DNA of 64,000 bases from Erodium maritimum. Taxonomy: Eukaryota; Streptophyta; Magnoliopsida; Geraniales; Geraniaceae. The notes below the pieces were generated by a model. It was not told the DNA's origin. It made no database searches and worked only from the letters and a program-made list of their open reading frames with translations. Positions 21,592 to 32,045 of this stretch are shown here, in pieces; within the stretch, counting starts at the first letter, position 1; each line of letters starts with the position of its first letter. Location: the NCBI GenBank assembly GCA_963921825.1, contig OY997592.1, positions 28,933,730-28,997,729 of the forward strand, in the 5' to 3' direction. Both the position numbers and the translations under genes were made by a program.

Positions 21592-23149
21592 TTGATCTAC
21601 AACAGATAAAATTCAATCAGTAAACTGAATAAATTTTATGAAGATCAAGCTTAAACACCAACAATCAATTCTAAACCTTTAGAATCTGAAACCAAGATCC
21701 TTGATTCACTCGATTAAGCTGAACTAATGCTCACCACTTAATCGAGCTATGTAGGTAGGACTCCATCCAATCACATCCAATGTGACTCCTGGCTAGGGTA
21801 TGTACTTATGTACACGACTTACCCTATCTGTTACCCCTAGCTCAACCTCAGGCTGAGAATCGTAGTCGGGTCCACCAATTTTCAACTATGGCTCGTCACT
21901 ATGTAGGTGCTCCGCTAATGCGCACGACACCCACATATGTCGTCCAAACCTACTACCCCGCTTTCCCATGGATGCTCCGCTAATGCGCACGACACCCATA
22001 GGACGGGGAGGTAGTAAGGTGTTGATGATTGGGAGGTATCGGACATGACCCGCTTTTACTTGTCCAGTTGTGTTCAAAACTTTGGCACATCCTAGATGCG
22101 ATGAGCACATCAACTACATTCCAAATGCAATGATGCCTCAAATTACATCCAATGTAATTCTTCCTTTGAACCCGTCAACTACATCCAATGCAATGACGGT
22201 TCTAAGGGTTCACACACAAGGATTAAAATTCCAATTTTATCTTTGCATGTGAGGTGATATGCTCGGTAAATAAAGTTAAGCATGCAATTCTAAAGCACAT
22301 AGAATTAATCATGCATAAACTAAACCAAGCATAAAGCGATAAATGTGCACATAATAGCCCCCTAAACTAACTCCCACTAGCTTCTTGAGCTCCACCGACT
22401 CCAAGCCGATGCCAACACCCGAAAAGCCACCAAATGACCTTTTCGCCCTTTCTTCATCTTGAGTAAAAAAATACAATTTAATACACGACTCGCAGGTCGG
22501 GAATAAATAAATATTACAAACAAGTGGTTCGACGACCACACCTTGAAAGAATAATTACACGCTAACACTAACGGCTCGCAGGCCGTGAAAAGCGATAAAT
22601 AATTAAATCGAGCTCGGGGCTATTATGTACACCATGCCAACATCACATCACACATCGTGTTATCAAACAAGCATGTTATCAAACATCATGTGATTTTCCG
22701 GTTTTAATTAATAGCCAAGTTTCGAAATTTTTTGATGCTCGGTTTATCGAAACCGTTCAAAAATGAAACTTTTGAACATTTGATCTTCGAGTTCATCATG
22801 ACGGTTCCAAACTCGTCATAACTAACAAAACGGTTTAGCCTTGGCATATCAACCATCCAATGGTCATGCTTGGCCTAGCTCCGTCCAACGGAGCCCCGTT
22901 CGGTCCCGGTTTCGGCTCCCCGAGAGTCCCGCTCCCGAGACCCGAAAAATCAAATTTTTTTTCAAAATTTCCAGATTTGAAATAATTTTCAAAAAATCAT
23001 TTTACATGTATTAAATCCATAAACAATAATTTAAAACATGTTATCAAACAATTTAGCAAAACAACATGCCAAAAACGAAACTTTCAAGCAAAACCGAAAC
23101 TTTGAACACCGTCTTGTGAATCCCGAAGGTAGCACGGCTCTGATACCAC
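21592..23149 (-). other. Leader of copy B with primer binding site
   Basis: The untranslated leader runs from the 5' LTR (minus strand) to the gag ATG at 21591. The primer binding site TGGTATCAGAGCC is at 23136-23148 (minus strand), one base from the LTR. A hairpin with arms aattacat/atgtaatt is at 22141-22159. A segment around gctccgctaatgcgcacgac is repeated about 60 bp apart (about 21909 and 21966). Short frames here show no recognisable protein. Confidence 0.85.
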
Positions 23150-24837
23150 TGTTGGGTCTCGAGGTAGGGTTGGAGATGAACCAACTCGCAGCGGAAAATA
23201 AATGAAAACCAAGAGACAATTAGAACCATGAAACAACTAACAAAGAATGGATTAACAAGAGAAAAATTCAGCACTAGTTCTTACCAAAACAAGAACACCG
23301 GTTAACGAATGATTGGCTTGAGTCTCCAAGACGCCTACGTATCCACATGGGAATCAAAGCCACGTAGTTCTTCTCTTTGATGACTCAAGAACACAAAAAT
23401 GGAGGAGGAAACTAGCCAAACCCGAAATGGCCATGGAAGAGGGAGAGAAAATGTGTTTCCTATTCTTGTCTTGTGTTTGTTATGTTGAAAAAAGATGACT
23501 TAAACATAACAAAACCCATACTTGTCCAACTAAAGGCATGGGACAAGTATGGTGTCAAGTAAGGTGTAAATAGGACAAAGTATGGCAAGACAAGATTGGG
23601 TTAGGTGGTGAATCACCAACACCTTAATCCTTGTCTTGCTTACTTAGTACTAATTAATCAAGACTTGATTAATTAGTTCCATGGGCCTTGGTTGCATGGG
23701 CCTTTCATGGGCCTCTTGGAACATGGCCCGTGGCCATTTCCAACGAGGTCCCGTGATTCGCTCATCGCCTCCAAGCCTTCCATACCGGAAATGTCCAACA
23801 TTATCCGACGCGATCAATCCCAAGACTCCAAGCCTTGTCTCGATCCGTAAAGTCCTATTCACTTACGGGCACATGACCCAAAACCCAGTTTTGGTCATGT
23901 CCCGAGACAACTCCCTTTTGGCCATTCTCCATAAATGTGTCAATGAGTTTCATCCTCCGGTGTGACCCTTAGGTTTATGCATGTCAATAGATCAACATAA
24001 AATCCCATTTTACTTGATCCTATTTAAGTGGCAACTAACGAGACTTTAGTATTGCCCGACATTACATAACGAATCGACCCTGTCGATTCTAACCTTTCCG
24101 TCGTCCCTGTCATTATCCTTTTATCTCCGATATCCTGATTGAGATAAGGCATAGAGCCGTCATCCTTATTATTCTCAATCACCGTTCCTTGATATGTGAG
24201 ATGACTGAAGATATGATACCCAGTATCATGTGCATGGCCATGCTATTCTTCCAGTCACTCTCGATCAAGTGGCCGAGAACCGATATCTTTCCCATACCTT
24301 AGTATGAGGGATAAATCCCTTAGCCGTCTATCGTGTCACTCATGTAGCCCGTCCCCAAGCCAATCCTGGCCGTTATGGAAGCCCTGTTACGGACAACGTT
24401 AGGCTCAGGTCAAACTCAGTTGTTGACTACATAGCGATCACAAAGACTCCTTGGTCTAAGGATACATGACAAGCTACAACACTGAATATGTTCATGACTT
24501 AATCTATGGCACATATTCAGGGCGGGTCGTCCAATATCATGTCCCACATGATATCTATGATCAGACTCCGGAATCCCATTCCAATGACTAACAGAACGTA
24601 AGCCATAAAGAGCCATCTTTCATACTAGTCGCTTCTAGTGAAGCTTTGTTGACTAGGGACCCATCGAGTGTGATCTATCTCGATCTATGGTTCTATTCGC
24701 ATGGTGGGCATAGATCAGAGCACACATCGATATATTACTCCAACACATAAGTAATATAAAGCCGCTTTAATTTTATTGCTAACGATGATATATACATTTG
24801 GACATTTAGGATTGAACTACGGGCACTAAGACTAACA
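23150..24837 (-). mobile_element. Angela-like copy B 5' LTR
   Basis: A 1688-bp LTR, identical by eye to 15794-17481. The primer binding site lies directly on its inner side, which fixes it as the 5' LTR on the minus strand. The duplication taaag follows at 24838-24842. Confidence 0.93.
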
Positions 24838-26320
24838 TAAAGCATGTCACACATCCCAAACCCCATGTTTAACATCCAACTCTTGCAATCTCTAATGCCA
24901 TTTTTTTTCCATTGAATAACTAATGACAACAATGATTTGTCATAGCTACCCATAAGTTAGCCATCTTTCTAAACCACTATCAAGCCTTACCCCCACACTT
25001 ATTCTTTTCTTAGGGATTTTTTTTTCTTCTTTTTTTTTTCTATCCCTTTCTTTTTTCCTTTTCCTTTGGGGTAAGGCTATATAAAATTTGTTCTCAATAC
25101 AAACCAATGGAAAATTATCTTTTCATCACTTTTTCTCTATTTTGCTCACTCATTTTCCCAAAAATAACCATTCTCAATGAAGGAACTAAGCCTAGAGATA
25201 TGGGTTCAAACAATACTGGGGGTATATAAATGAAACAAAAAGGCACATAGGATTGTAATGTCGGGTTTAGAAATGAAAGGCTTAGGCTCAAATGGGTGAC
25301 TAAGAGATTCAATCATGCAAGGGTAGGCAAGTTTTAGCTCAAACGATCCATAGATGGCCTAAAATCATTTTCCTAAACAACCATGTTCCTTATTCTTATT
25401 TCCCCTCGAATGGGTCGCATATGTAGTTCTAGACTCAAATTACCATGCATGAGAATCAAAGGCAAACAACACGGGTTATAACGAACGCTCAAAAGCAAGT
25501 GGAAGGGTTAATCCTAATGCATGTGCTTTCACTACTTATTTGATTCACTCATGCTCATATACAACCTTGATTTATGCAAGAAATAAGAAATAACGACAAT
25601 TCAATCATCGAAACCTTAGGAACATAAACACTAAACTCGCATATCACCAGAAAATATTTTTTTGATTTTTCAATTTTTTTCAATTTTTTTGGATTTTTCA
25701 AAAAGTTTATAACACGAAATGATGCATGAGCACACAAAAGAAAACACAATTCAATGCAATGCAAGGCATACCCCAGCCCACACTTTAAAACTAAGCACTG
25801 TCCCCAGTGCGACCTTAAACACATATTTACAATCTAAACACATATATACGCATGCACATGATGAATGATAACAATGAAGCATCCCACACTTAAAGTCAGC
25901 AGGTATACAATTCACACAACCCTATATGCATAGTCTATCAGCACGGCAATTCGGGCACTCATGGCCCACCAAATAGCATAGAGGCAGTAAATAGCGATAA
26001 TAATGTAATGATAACAATGAAGCACCTCACATTAAAGACTTAACCCTTTCCTTTTAAACTTGCATTCACTCATTCACCATAACTGTGTGTTTCCTTATTT
26101 CCCCATACATGGAGTTTAGAGATTCATACGCTATCATGCTAGACCCATCTCCACTAATTGTAAAGAATCATGGTTATTCAAGAATCAGAAAGGTCTTTAA
26201 TTCAGCTTGTAATGTAAGGCTAGGCAAAGGGTAGGGAAGGATAATCAAAAGAAGCTCAATAAATATCTCAAGACAAAGTTGCTTCATTCTCACACCCATA
26301 AAGCATGTCACACATCCCCT
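24838..26320 (-). other. Tat-like internal region: second 860-bp copy, then repeated 3' UTR
   Basis: 24838-25697 repeats 17482-18341. The sequence then continues as non-coding Tat-like DNA with further minus-strand motifs of the type aagtgtggg (about 25778 and 25880). From about 26022 it repeats 15513-15793 and runs through an uninterrupted insertion site (cccataaagcatgtcacacatccc, 26296-26319) with a single taaag, i.e. without the Copia insertion. The similarity ends at about 26320, where a Gypsy LTR fragment begins. Confidence 0.7.
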
Positions 26321-26930
26321 ATGTGAACGGGTAGAGGTTGGGGTTGGTGCGCTGCGACACCATGCGAACTAGTTTCCCCTATGTGAACGGGTCATTCGAG
26401 GTTTTTCATTGCGTGAACGGGTGGTTGGAGGTTTCCTTCACGTGAGTGGGTTATTTGAGGTTCCCTACATGATCGAGTGACTAGGGCCGCGAGGTTGTGA
26501 GCAATAGTGGTTTTCTTAGTTGAGAACGTGATCCCCGTTTGAGGTTTCCCTACGTGATCGGGTAATTGGGGTATTGAGGTTGCGAGCTATAGTGATTTAC
26601 TGAATCGAGGACGTGATTCCCGTGTCGAGGTTTATCTTACATAAGCAAGTACTTGAGGTGTTGATAGTGTGAGCAGTGTGACGTTTGGAATCAGGTTTTG
26701 AGGTAGTGGTTTGCCCCGGTTAGATTGGTAAGTCCTTGGTGCGTTACTAGTATGCCATAATCGAACGGGTGTCCGTGGAGGTGAGCATAACGCTCGTCCC
26801 CTTTACTAATTTTCCCGCAAGGGACGAGTAGCGAACACTGGTTTGGTTGCGGAAAGTTATAAGTAAATGCATAGAGGACCGGGTGAGGGTTTGTGCTAGA
26901 CTTTACCAGAGTAACTAATGGAGTGGTTTT
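26321..26930 (+). mobile_element. Diverged Tekay-like LTR fragment
   Basis: The sequence has the layout of the 3' third of the Gypsy A LTR (repeats such as gaggttgtgagc, then gtatgccataat, gtgagcataacgctc and a lysine-poor spacer) but with many differences, so it comes from a related family, not from Gypsy A's own LTR. At about 26930 it passes into protease coding sequence. It has no LTR ends of its own, so it is probably a recombination remnant. Confidence 0.6.
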
Positions 26931-26968
26931 CGGTCTCTGCTTTGAGCGTCATTTCTATTGGATGCCGG

Positions 26969-28654
26969 TGTTGGGTCTCGAGGTAGGGTTGAAGATGAAC
27001 CAACTCGCAGCGGAAAATCAATGAAAACCAAGAGACGATTAAACCATGAAACAACTAACAAAGAATGGATTCACAAGAGAAAAATTCAGCACTATTTCTT
27101 ACCAAAACAAGAACACCGGTTAACGAATGATTGGCTTGAGTCTCCAAGACGCCTACGTATCCACATGGGAATCAAAGCCACGTAGTTCTTCTCTTTGAGG
27201 ACTCAAGAACACAAAAATGGAGGTGGAAACTAGCCAAACCCGAAATGGCCATGGAAGAGGGAGAGAAAATGTGTTTCCTATTCTTGTCTTGTGTTTGTTA
27301 TGTTGAAAAAGGATGACTTAAACATAACAAAACCCATACTTGTCCAACTAAAGGCATGGGACAAGTATGGTGTCAAGTAAGGTGTAAATAGGACAAGTAT
27401 GGCAAGACAAGATTGGGTTAGGTGGTGAATCACCAACACCTTAATCCTTGTCTTGCTTACTTAGTACTAATTAATCAAGACTTGATTAATTAGTTCCATG
27501 GGCCTTGGTTTCACGGGCCTTTCACGGGCCTCTTGGAACATGGCCCGTGGCCATTTCTAACGAGGTCCTGTGATTCGCTCATCGCCTCCAAGCCTTCCAT
27601 ACCGGAAATGTCCAACATTATCCGACGCGATCAATCCCAAGACTCCAAGCCTTGTCTCGATCCGTAAAGTCCTATTCACGTACGAGCACATGACCCAAAA
27701 CCCAGTTTTGGTCATGTCCCGAGACAACTCCCTTTTGGCCATTCTCCATAAATGTGTCAATGAGTTTCATCCTCCGGTGTGACCCTTAGGTTTATGCATG
27801 TCAATAGATCAACGTAAAATCCCATTTTACTTGATCCTATTTAAGTGGCAACTAACGAGACTTTAGTATTGCCTGACACTGCATAACGAATCGACCTTGT
27901 CGATTCTAACCTTTCCGTCATCCTTGTCATTATCCTTTTATCTCCGATATCCTGATTGAGATAAGGCATAGAGCCGTCATCCTTATTATTCTCAATCGCC
28001 GTTCCTTGATATGTGAGATGACTGAAGATATGATACCCAGTATCATGTGCATGGCCATGCTATTCTTTCAGTCACTCTCGATCAAGCGGCCGAGAACCGA
28101 TATCTTTCCCATACCTCAGTATGAGGGATAAATCCCTTAGCCGCCTTTCGTGTCACTCATGTAGCCCGTCCCCAAGCCAATCCTGGCCGTTATGGAAGCC
28201 CTGTTACGGACAACGATAGGCTCAGGTCAAACTCAGCTGTTGACTACATAGCGATCACAAAGACTCCTTGGTCTAAGGATACATGACAAGCTACGACACT
28301 GAATATGTTCATGACTTAATCTATGGCACATATTCAGGGCGGGTCGTCCAATATCATGTCCCACATGATATCTATGATCAGACTCCGGAATCCCATTCCA
28401 ATGACTAACAGAACGTAAGCCATAAAGAGCCATCTTTCATACTAGTCGCTTCTAGTGAAGCTTTGTTGACTAGGGACCCATCGAGTGTGATCTATCTCGA
28501 TCTATGGTTCTATTCGCATGGTGGGCATAGATCAGAGCACACATCGATATATTACTCCAACACATAAGTAATATAAAGTCGCTTTAATTTTATTGCTAAC
28601 GATGATTTATACATTTGGACATTTAGGATTGAACTACGGGCACTAAGACTAACA
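26969..28654 (-). mobile_element. Solo Angela-like LTR (TSD gccgg) in the Gypsy protease
   Basis: A 1686-bp LTR flanked by gccgg (26964-26968 and 28655-28659). Across the insertion the Gypsy protease reading frame is continuous, and the insertion falls within its active-site codons (gat gcc ggg). Some bases differ from the LTRs of B and C (for example a private gacaagtatggc near 27393), so it is a separate event. Confidence 0.93.
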
Positions 28655-29660
28655 GCCGGGACGTCACACTCGTTTGTGTCATCGAGTTGTGCTAAGAGGT
28701 TGAGACTGAGTTTAGAGCCGTTGAGTCCACCCCTGCGTCTGGACACGCCAGTTGGTGGTGGTGTGGTGTTGACTAGAGTCTATCGTGCCTGCGAAGTTAG
28801 AGAAGCGAACCGATGCATGAAGTTCGAGAGAGGGCTCAAGAGCCCTGATGCTGGATCGAGTCCTCCTGTTGGCTAGTCCGCAGTAAAGGAAGTATCAGCC
28901 GTGCAGAGCCGAGAGTGACCGCAAGTGGCGTGCGAGTTCCCCGAGGTCTTCCCTGAGGATTTGAGCGGGTTGCCACCAGTTCGTGAGGTGGAGTTCGGGA
29001 TTGACCTGGTGCCGAGAACGGCAGCGATATCGATGGCGCCTCACAGGTTCGCGCCAGCCGAGTTGACCGAACTGAAGAGTCAGCTCGAGGAACTTCAGGA
29101 GAAGGGGTTTATCCGGTCGCGCACATCGCCGTGGGAAGCGACAGCACTCTTCATGAAGAAGAAGAAGAAGAAGAAGAAGAAGAAGAAGAAGAGTGGAGAG
29201 CTTCGGATGTGCATCGACTACCGGAAGCTGAACCGGGTTACGGTGAAGAACCGATACCCGATGCCGAGGATTGACGACTTGTTCGACCAGTTGAGAGGGT
29301 CGACGTGCTTCTCGAACATTGACCTGCGATCCGGATATTACCAGTTGCGAGTCCGAGAGGGGGGCGTCGCAGAGACTGCTTTCCGGACACGCTACGGGCA
29401 TTACGAATTCTTGGTGATGCCGTTTGGACTGACGAACGCACCTGCAACGTTCATGATCTGATGAACGGTATATCCCGTCCGTTCTTAAATCAATCTGGGG
29501 TGGTGTTTGTGGACGACATCTTGATCTATTCGTAGAACGAGGCGGCGCATGAGGAGCATCTGAGGGGTGTTCTGACCCTGTTGCGCACTCATCAGCTATA
29601 CGCCGACCTGGAGAAGTGCGGATTTCGGCTCGCTGAGGCGAGAGTCCTCGGTCAGGGATC
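28655..29660 (+). pseudogene. Gypsy A protease and reverse transcriptase (broken)
   Basis: The protease begins before the solo LTR (about 26931-26968) and continues at 28655 with [18 protein letters not shown]. Frame 28925-29461 carries reverse transcriptase: [16 protein letters not shown], the primer-grip side, [15 protein letters not shown], and [21 protein letters not shown] frameshift and a TAG follow near 29460-29540; the palm box [10 protein letters not shown] is still readable at about 29500-29535 in the next frame. About 300 codons between PR and RT are shortened compared with Gypsy B. A lysine run (29156-29191) expands the short KKK found in Gypsy B. After about 29660 the sequence jumps to integrase, so RNase H is lost. 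Confidence 0.85.
29156..29191 (+). repeat. (AAG)12 microsatellite inside the reverse transcriptase frame
   Basis: Twelve AAG codons in frame encode a lysine run where Gypsy B has three lysines (FVKKKSGEL, about 55500). The reading frame is kept on both sides. Confidence 0.95.
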
Positions 29661-29689
29661 ATCATGCTAATTGGGAGTTACGGTTTTGC

Positions 29690-30180
29690 GGAGACTTGTT
29701 CGTACCGAGTAACGGTGGAGGCGCCGAGCTGCGAGAGTCGCACTACTCGCGTCTGACAGTGCACGTGGGTAGCACTAAGAGGAGCGCGACGTCAAGCGAC
29801 ATATCTAGTGGAGCGGGATGCGGAGAGCAATTGCAGAGTTGGTATCGCGGTGCCTCACTTGTCGGCAGGTGAGAGCCGAACAACAGCGTCCCGCTGGATT
29901 ATTGCAACCACTACGGGTTGCACAGTGGAAATGGGGGCACGTCACGATGGGTTTCGTGAGCGGTTAGCCGAGTTCGCCTATAACAACAGCTTTCAGGCCA
30001 GTATCATGATGGCATCGTTCGAAGCGTTGTATGGTAGGCCGTGCCGATCGCTTGTGTGCAGGGCAGAAGTGAGAAATAAGAGTTTACTGGGTCTAGAACT
30101 GGACCGAGAGACAGCTGAGTCGGTCGTGCCGAAACGTGAGCGGTTGAAGGTCGCGCAGAGTCAGCAGGAGCTAGGCTGAT
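29690..30180 (+). pseudogene. Gypsy A integrase remnants
   Basis: Broken frames match integrase of Gypsy B: the zinc-binding block (VSRCLTCRQVRAEQQRPAGLL, about 29840-29905) and then, after a deletion removing most of the catalytic core, the C-terminal block [14 protein letters not shown] and YGRPCRS (29960-30050, frame 29808-30179). A catalytic Asp-Asp-Glu set is not present. Confidence 0.8.
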
Positions 30181-30524
30181 GGACGGCGCTGACCTCTCCA
30201 TTCATCAATCAGTGGTCATGTATCCCTGGAGGTGAGTCCCAAAGGTGGACTGATGCGTTTCAACCGCGGCGGAGGCGGGTTAGCCCCGCGGTGTATCGGG
30301 CCTTTCGAGGTCTTGAGTACGTCATTGAGTGGGCAGATGTCGAGGTAACGGGTGATGTCCCGAATGAGGAGAAACCGATGTGGGAAAAGGATCCACGAGA
30401 GCAGGTCCTGCGCGGAAGGGTTATCCGCTTAGAACTGGTGTTGTGGCGGCACCACGAGGCTGAGTCGACTTGGGAACGCGAGGACGAGGTTCGCGCGAAG
30501 TACCCCGAGCTGTTTGACTCCTGA
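30181..30524 (+). pseudogene. Gypsy A integrase tail and chromodomain remnant
   Basis: Frame 30291-30524 has the chromodomain-like tail: EEKPMWEKDPREQVLRGRVI, then [24 protein letters not shown]. The same tail lies at 52810-53160 in Gypsy B. Chromodomains on integrase are known to guide chromovirus insertion to heterochromatin. The upstream GPY/F region is partly deleted. Confidence 0.8.
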
Positions 30525-30562
30525 GGTACGTCTGTTCTAAATTTCGCGGACGAAATTCCTTT

Positions 30563-30573
30563 AAGGGGTAGAT
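30563..30573 (+). other. Gypsy A polypurine tract
   Basis: aaggggtagat directly precedes the 3' LTR start (TGTAATAACC at 30574), matching the position of the plus-strand primer. Gypsy B has a longer G run at the same place. Confidence 0.8.
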
Positions 30574-31668
30574 TGTAATAACCACTCCCGGTCAACGCCA
30601 GTCAAATCTGCGAAAAACAGGAAAATTTAAAAAAATTCAGCAGGCACTTTTTTAAACCTATAATTGACTCTGAGGGTCATACCGGACGTAAGTTGACCCA
30701 GTTATCGACCAAAGTAAGTTCTGGGGAGCTCAGGGCAACTTTCTGATCAATTTGGGAAATGTTGACTTTTCGCTGGAAAAGTCAACCGAGCGACGTTTTG
30801 GCCATTCGAGGACCGTTTTGGATCCAAAAAGCTTAGCCGTTGTCGCAGCGGTCTTAGTTGAGCCGTTTCCTTGTAGCCCGTGAAGTTTCGTAAATTTTTG
30901 GAAAAAGTGCCCGTTCGGGGCCCGAAACGTCCAAAAGGTGTGGGACCCACCTTGCCACTTGTCCAACAAGTGGTGGTGTTAGTTTTAGGGGGAAAATGAG
31001 AGGTGGGGGTGTTATAGGGTTCGGCCAACACTTATTCCAAAAGAAAAAAAAAGAGAAAAAAGAATAGAAAAGAGAAGAGAGGGTTTAGAGAGAGAAGGAG
31101 AAGAAGAAGAGAGGGATAGGGTTTGTGGTGCCACTATTCACGTCATCAACCATTGGATCGTCTCACCGTTGCAAGAATCGAACTCCCCTCGTCTTCCTCT
31201 ACGGTATACACCAAACCGATCTTCGATTTGTCAATTTCTAAATTTAGGTTTTGGTTTGAAACTATTAGTTTAAGGTTGTTTTGATGTTGGGGAGTGTTGG
31301 ATACGTTTTGGAGGTGTTTGGAGGTGAAATTTGACGTTTTCCGGTGACCGGAAGCTCAGGAGGAGCTCCGGCCACCGTGGGTGGTGGCTGGCCGGCCATG
31401 GGGTGGCTGGCCGGAGCTGGGACCAGCCACCACCATGGTGGCCGGGCCCCAATTTGAACCCTAGGGCCCACGTCCATTTTGGGCCGGGTGGGGCCCACGT
31501 GCTCGGGTGCTCGGGTTTAGTGTTCGGGTGGTTTAGAACGTTCCCCGGACCATTAATTTTTTGAACAAATGGTGATTTTAAAGTGATATATGGAAAAGGT
31601 TTTCAAATGTTTTATTGTTTTAGATGTTCGCGTCCCTAGTTCGGTTTTACTGAAATTGGGGCGTGACA
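30574..31668 (+). mobile_element. Gypsy A 3' LTR, internally deleted
   Basis: A 1095-bp LTR with the same ends as the 5' LTR but lacking about 2.1 kb (5' LTR positions about 10945-13063, including all tandem arrays) and a further 46-bp segment (5' LTR about 10276-10321). The large deletion joins at a short shared att. It is followed by the target duplication catgc (31669-31673). Confidence 0.9.
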
Positions 31669-31673
31669 CATGC

Positions 31674-31712
31674 CCTTATGGGGGGCAGGTTCGATCATAT
31701 ATTCCATGACAT
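31674..31712 (+). pseudogene. Copia copy I, 3' remnant after Gypsy A
   Basis: About 39 bp (ggggggcaggttcgatc and following) continue the RT-RNase H sequence of copy I interrupted at 9914; it aligns to copy C near 39245-39275 on the other strand. It then stops, with no 3' LTR, at a junction with the minus-strand SIRE-like element. Confidence 0.75.
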
Positions 31713-32045
31713 ATACGAAAGGAGCATAGATTTTCCAGTTGATACAGTTAAAGGAACATAATCGATTCTGATAGAATCTAACGCATAACCCTTTAAAATT
31801 GATTTTCCTTTACTAGCATCATCCTCTACTAGTTGTTCAAGAGGGGTATAAGGATTAACTTTCTCAACATCTGCCGAATGAGTAGAGACAGTAGCTTCTG
31901 AAGGAGGAAGTGGGGAAGCTTCTAGTTCAGATGAGGGTTGCTCTTCAATCTCCGAATCGGCTTCTAACTAGGACTTGAGGATTTTCTTCCGGGCTTGGAA
32001 CTTCTTAGCGAGCTTAATGAGCTTTCTCCTTTTAGAGTCCTTCAT
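31713..32045 (-). pseudogene. SIRE-like extra ORF, N-terminal part (broken)
   Basis: The ATG at 32045 (minus) opens a basic N-terminus (KDSKRRKLIKLAKKF) interrupted by one TAG about 25 codons in (about 31969-31971), then an acidic, Ser/Pro-rich stretch to about 31713, where copy I sequence cuts it off. Its position, 3' of pol on the same strand, fits the additional ORF of SIRE/Maximus Copia elements, often called envelope-like. The conserved C-terminal part is absent here; a related C-terminal part is at 47800-48764 in another element. Confidence 0.5.

Larger units (their letters stand above)
18342..24837 (-). mobile_element. Angela-like Copia copy B, 3'-truncated internal region plus 5' LTR
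   Basis: The internal region 18342-23149 matches copy C 38940-43746 and lacks the last roughly 280 bp of the internal region (PPT side). Its 5' LTR at 23150-24837 is complete, with the primer binding site at 23136-23148 and the duplication taaag at 24838-24842. Together with the LTR at 15794 and the duplicated 860-bp flank, this is a recombinant structure, not a simple insertion. Confidence 0.88.
9915..31668 (+). mobile_element. Gypsy A, Tekay/Del-like LTR retrotransposon with nested insertions
   Basis: Boundaries rest on matching ends (TGTAATAACC to GGGGCGTGACA) and a shared target duplication, catgc, at 9910-9914 and 31669-31673. The interrupted Copia sequence resumes in register after the right duplication. 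The element has a 3263-bp 5' LTR, primer binding site, leader, a rearranged middle with nested elements, protease-reverse transcriptase, partial integrase, chromodomain, polypurine tract and a 1095-bp 3' LTR. Much of gag, RNase H and integrase is missing. The order integrase then chromodomain, and the similarity to Gypsy B, place it in the chromovirus Tekay/Del type. Confidence 0.85.

Noticed and set aside
28895-29665. 256-codon minus-strand frame opposite Gypsy A RT
   Set aside because: Antisense shadow; the plus strand carries the RT motifs, and the leucine run is the complement of the AAG repeat.
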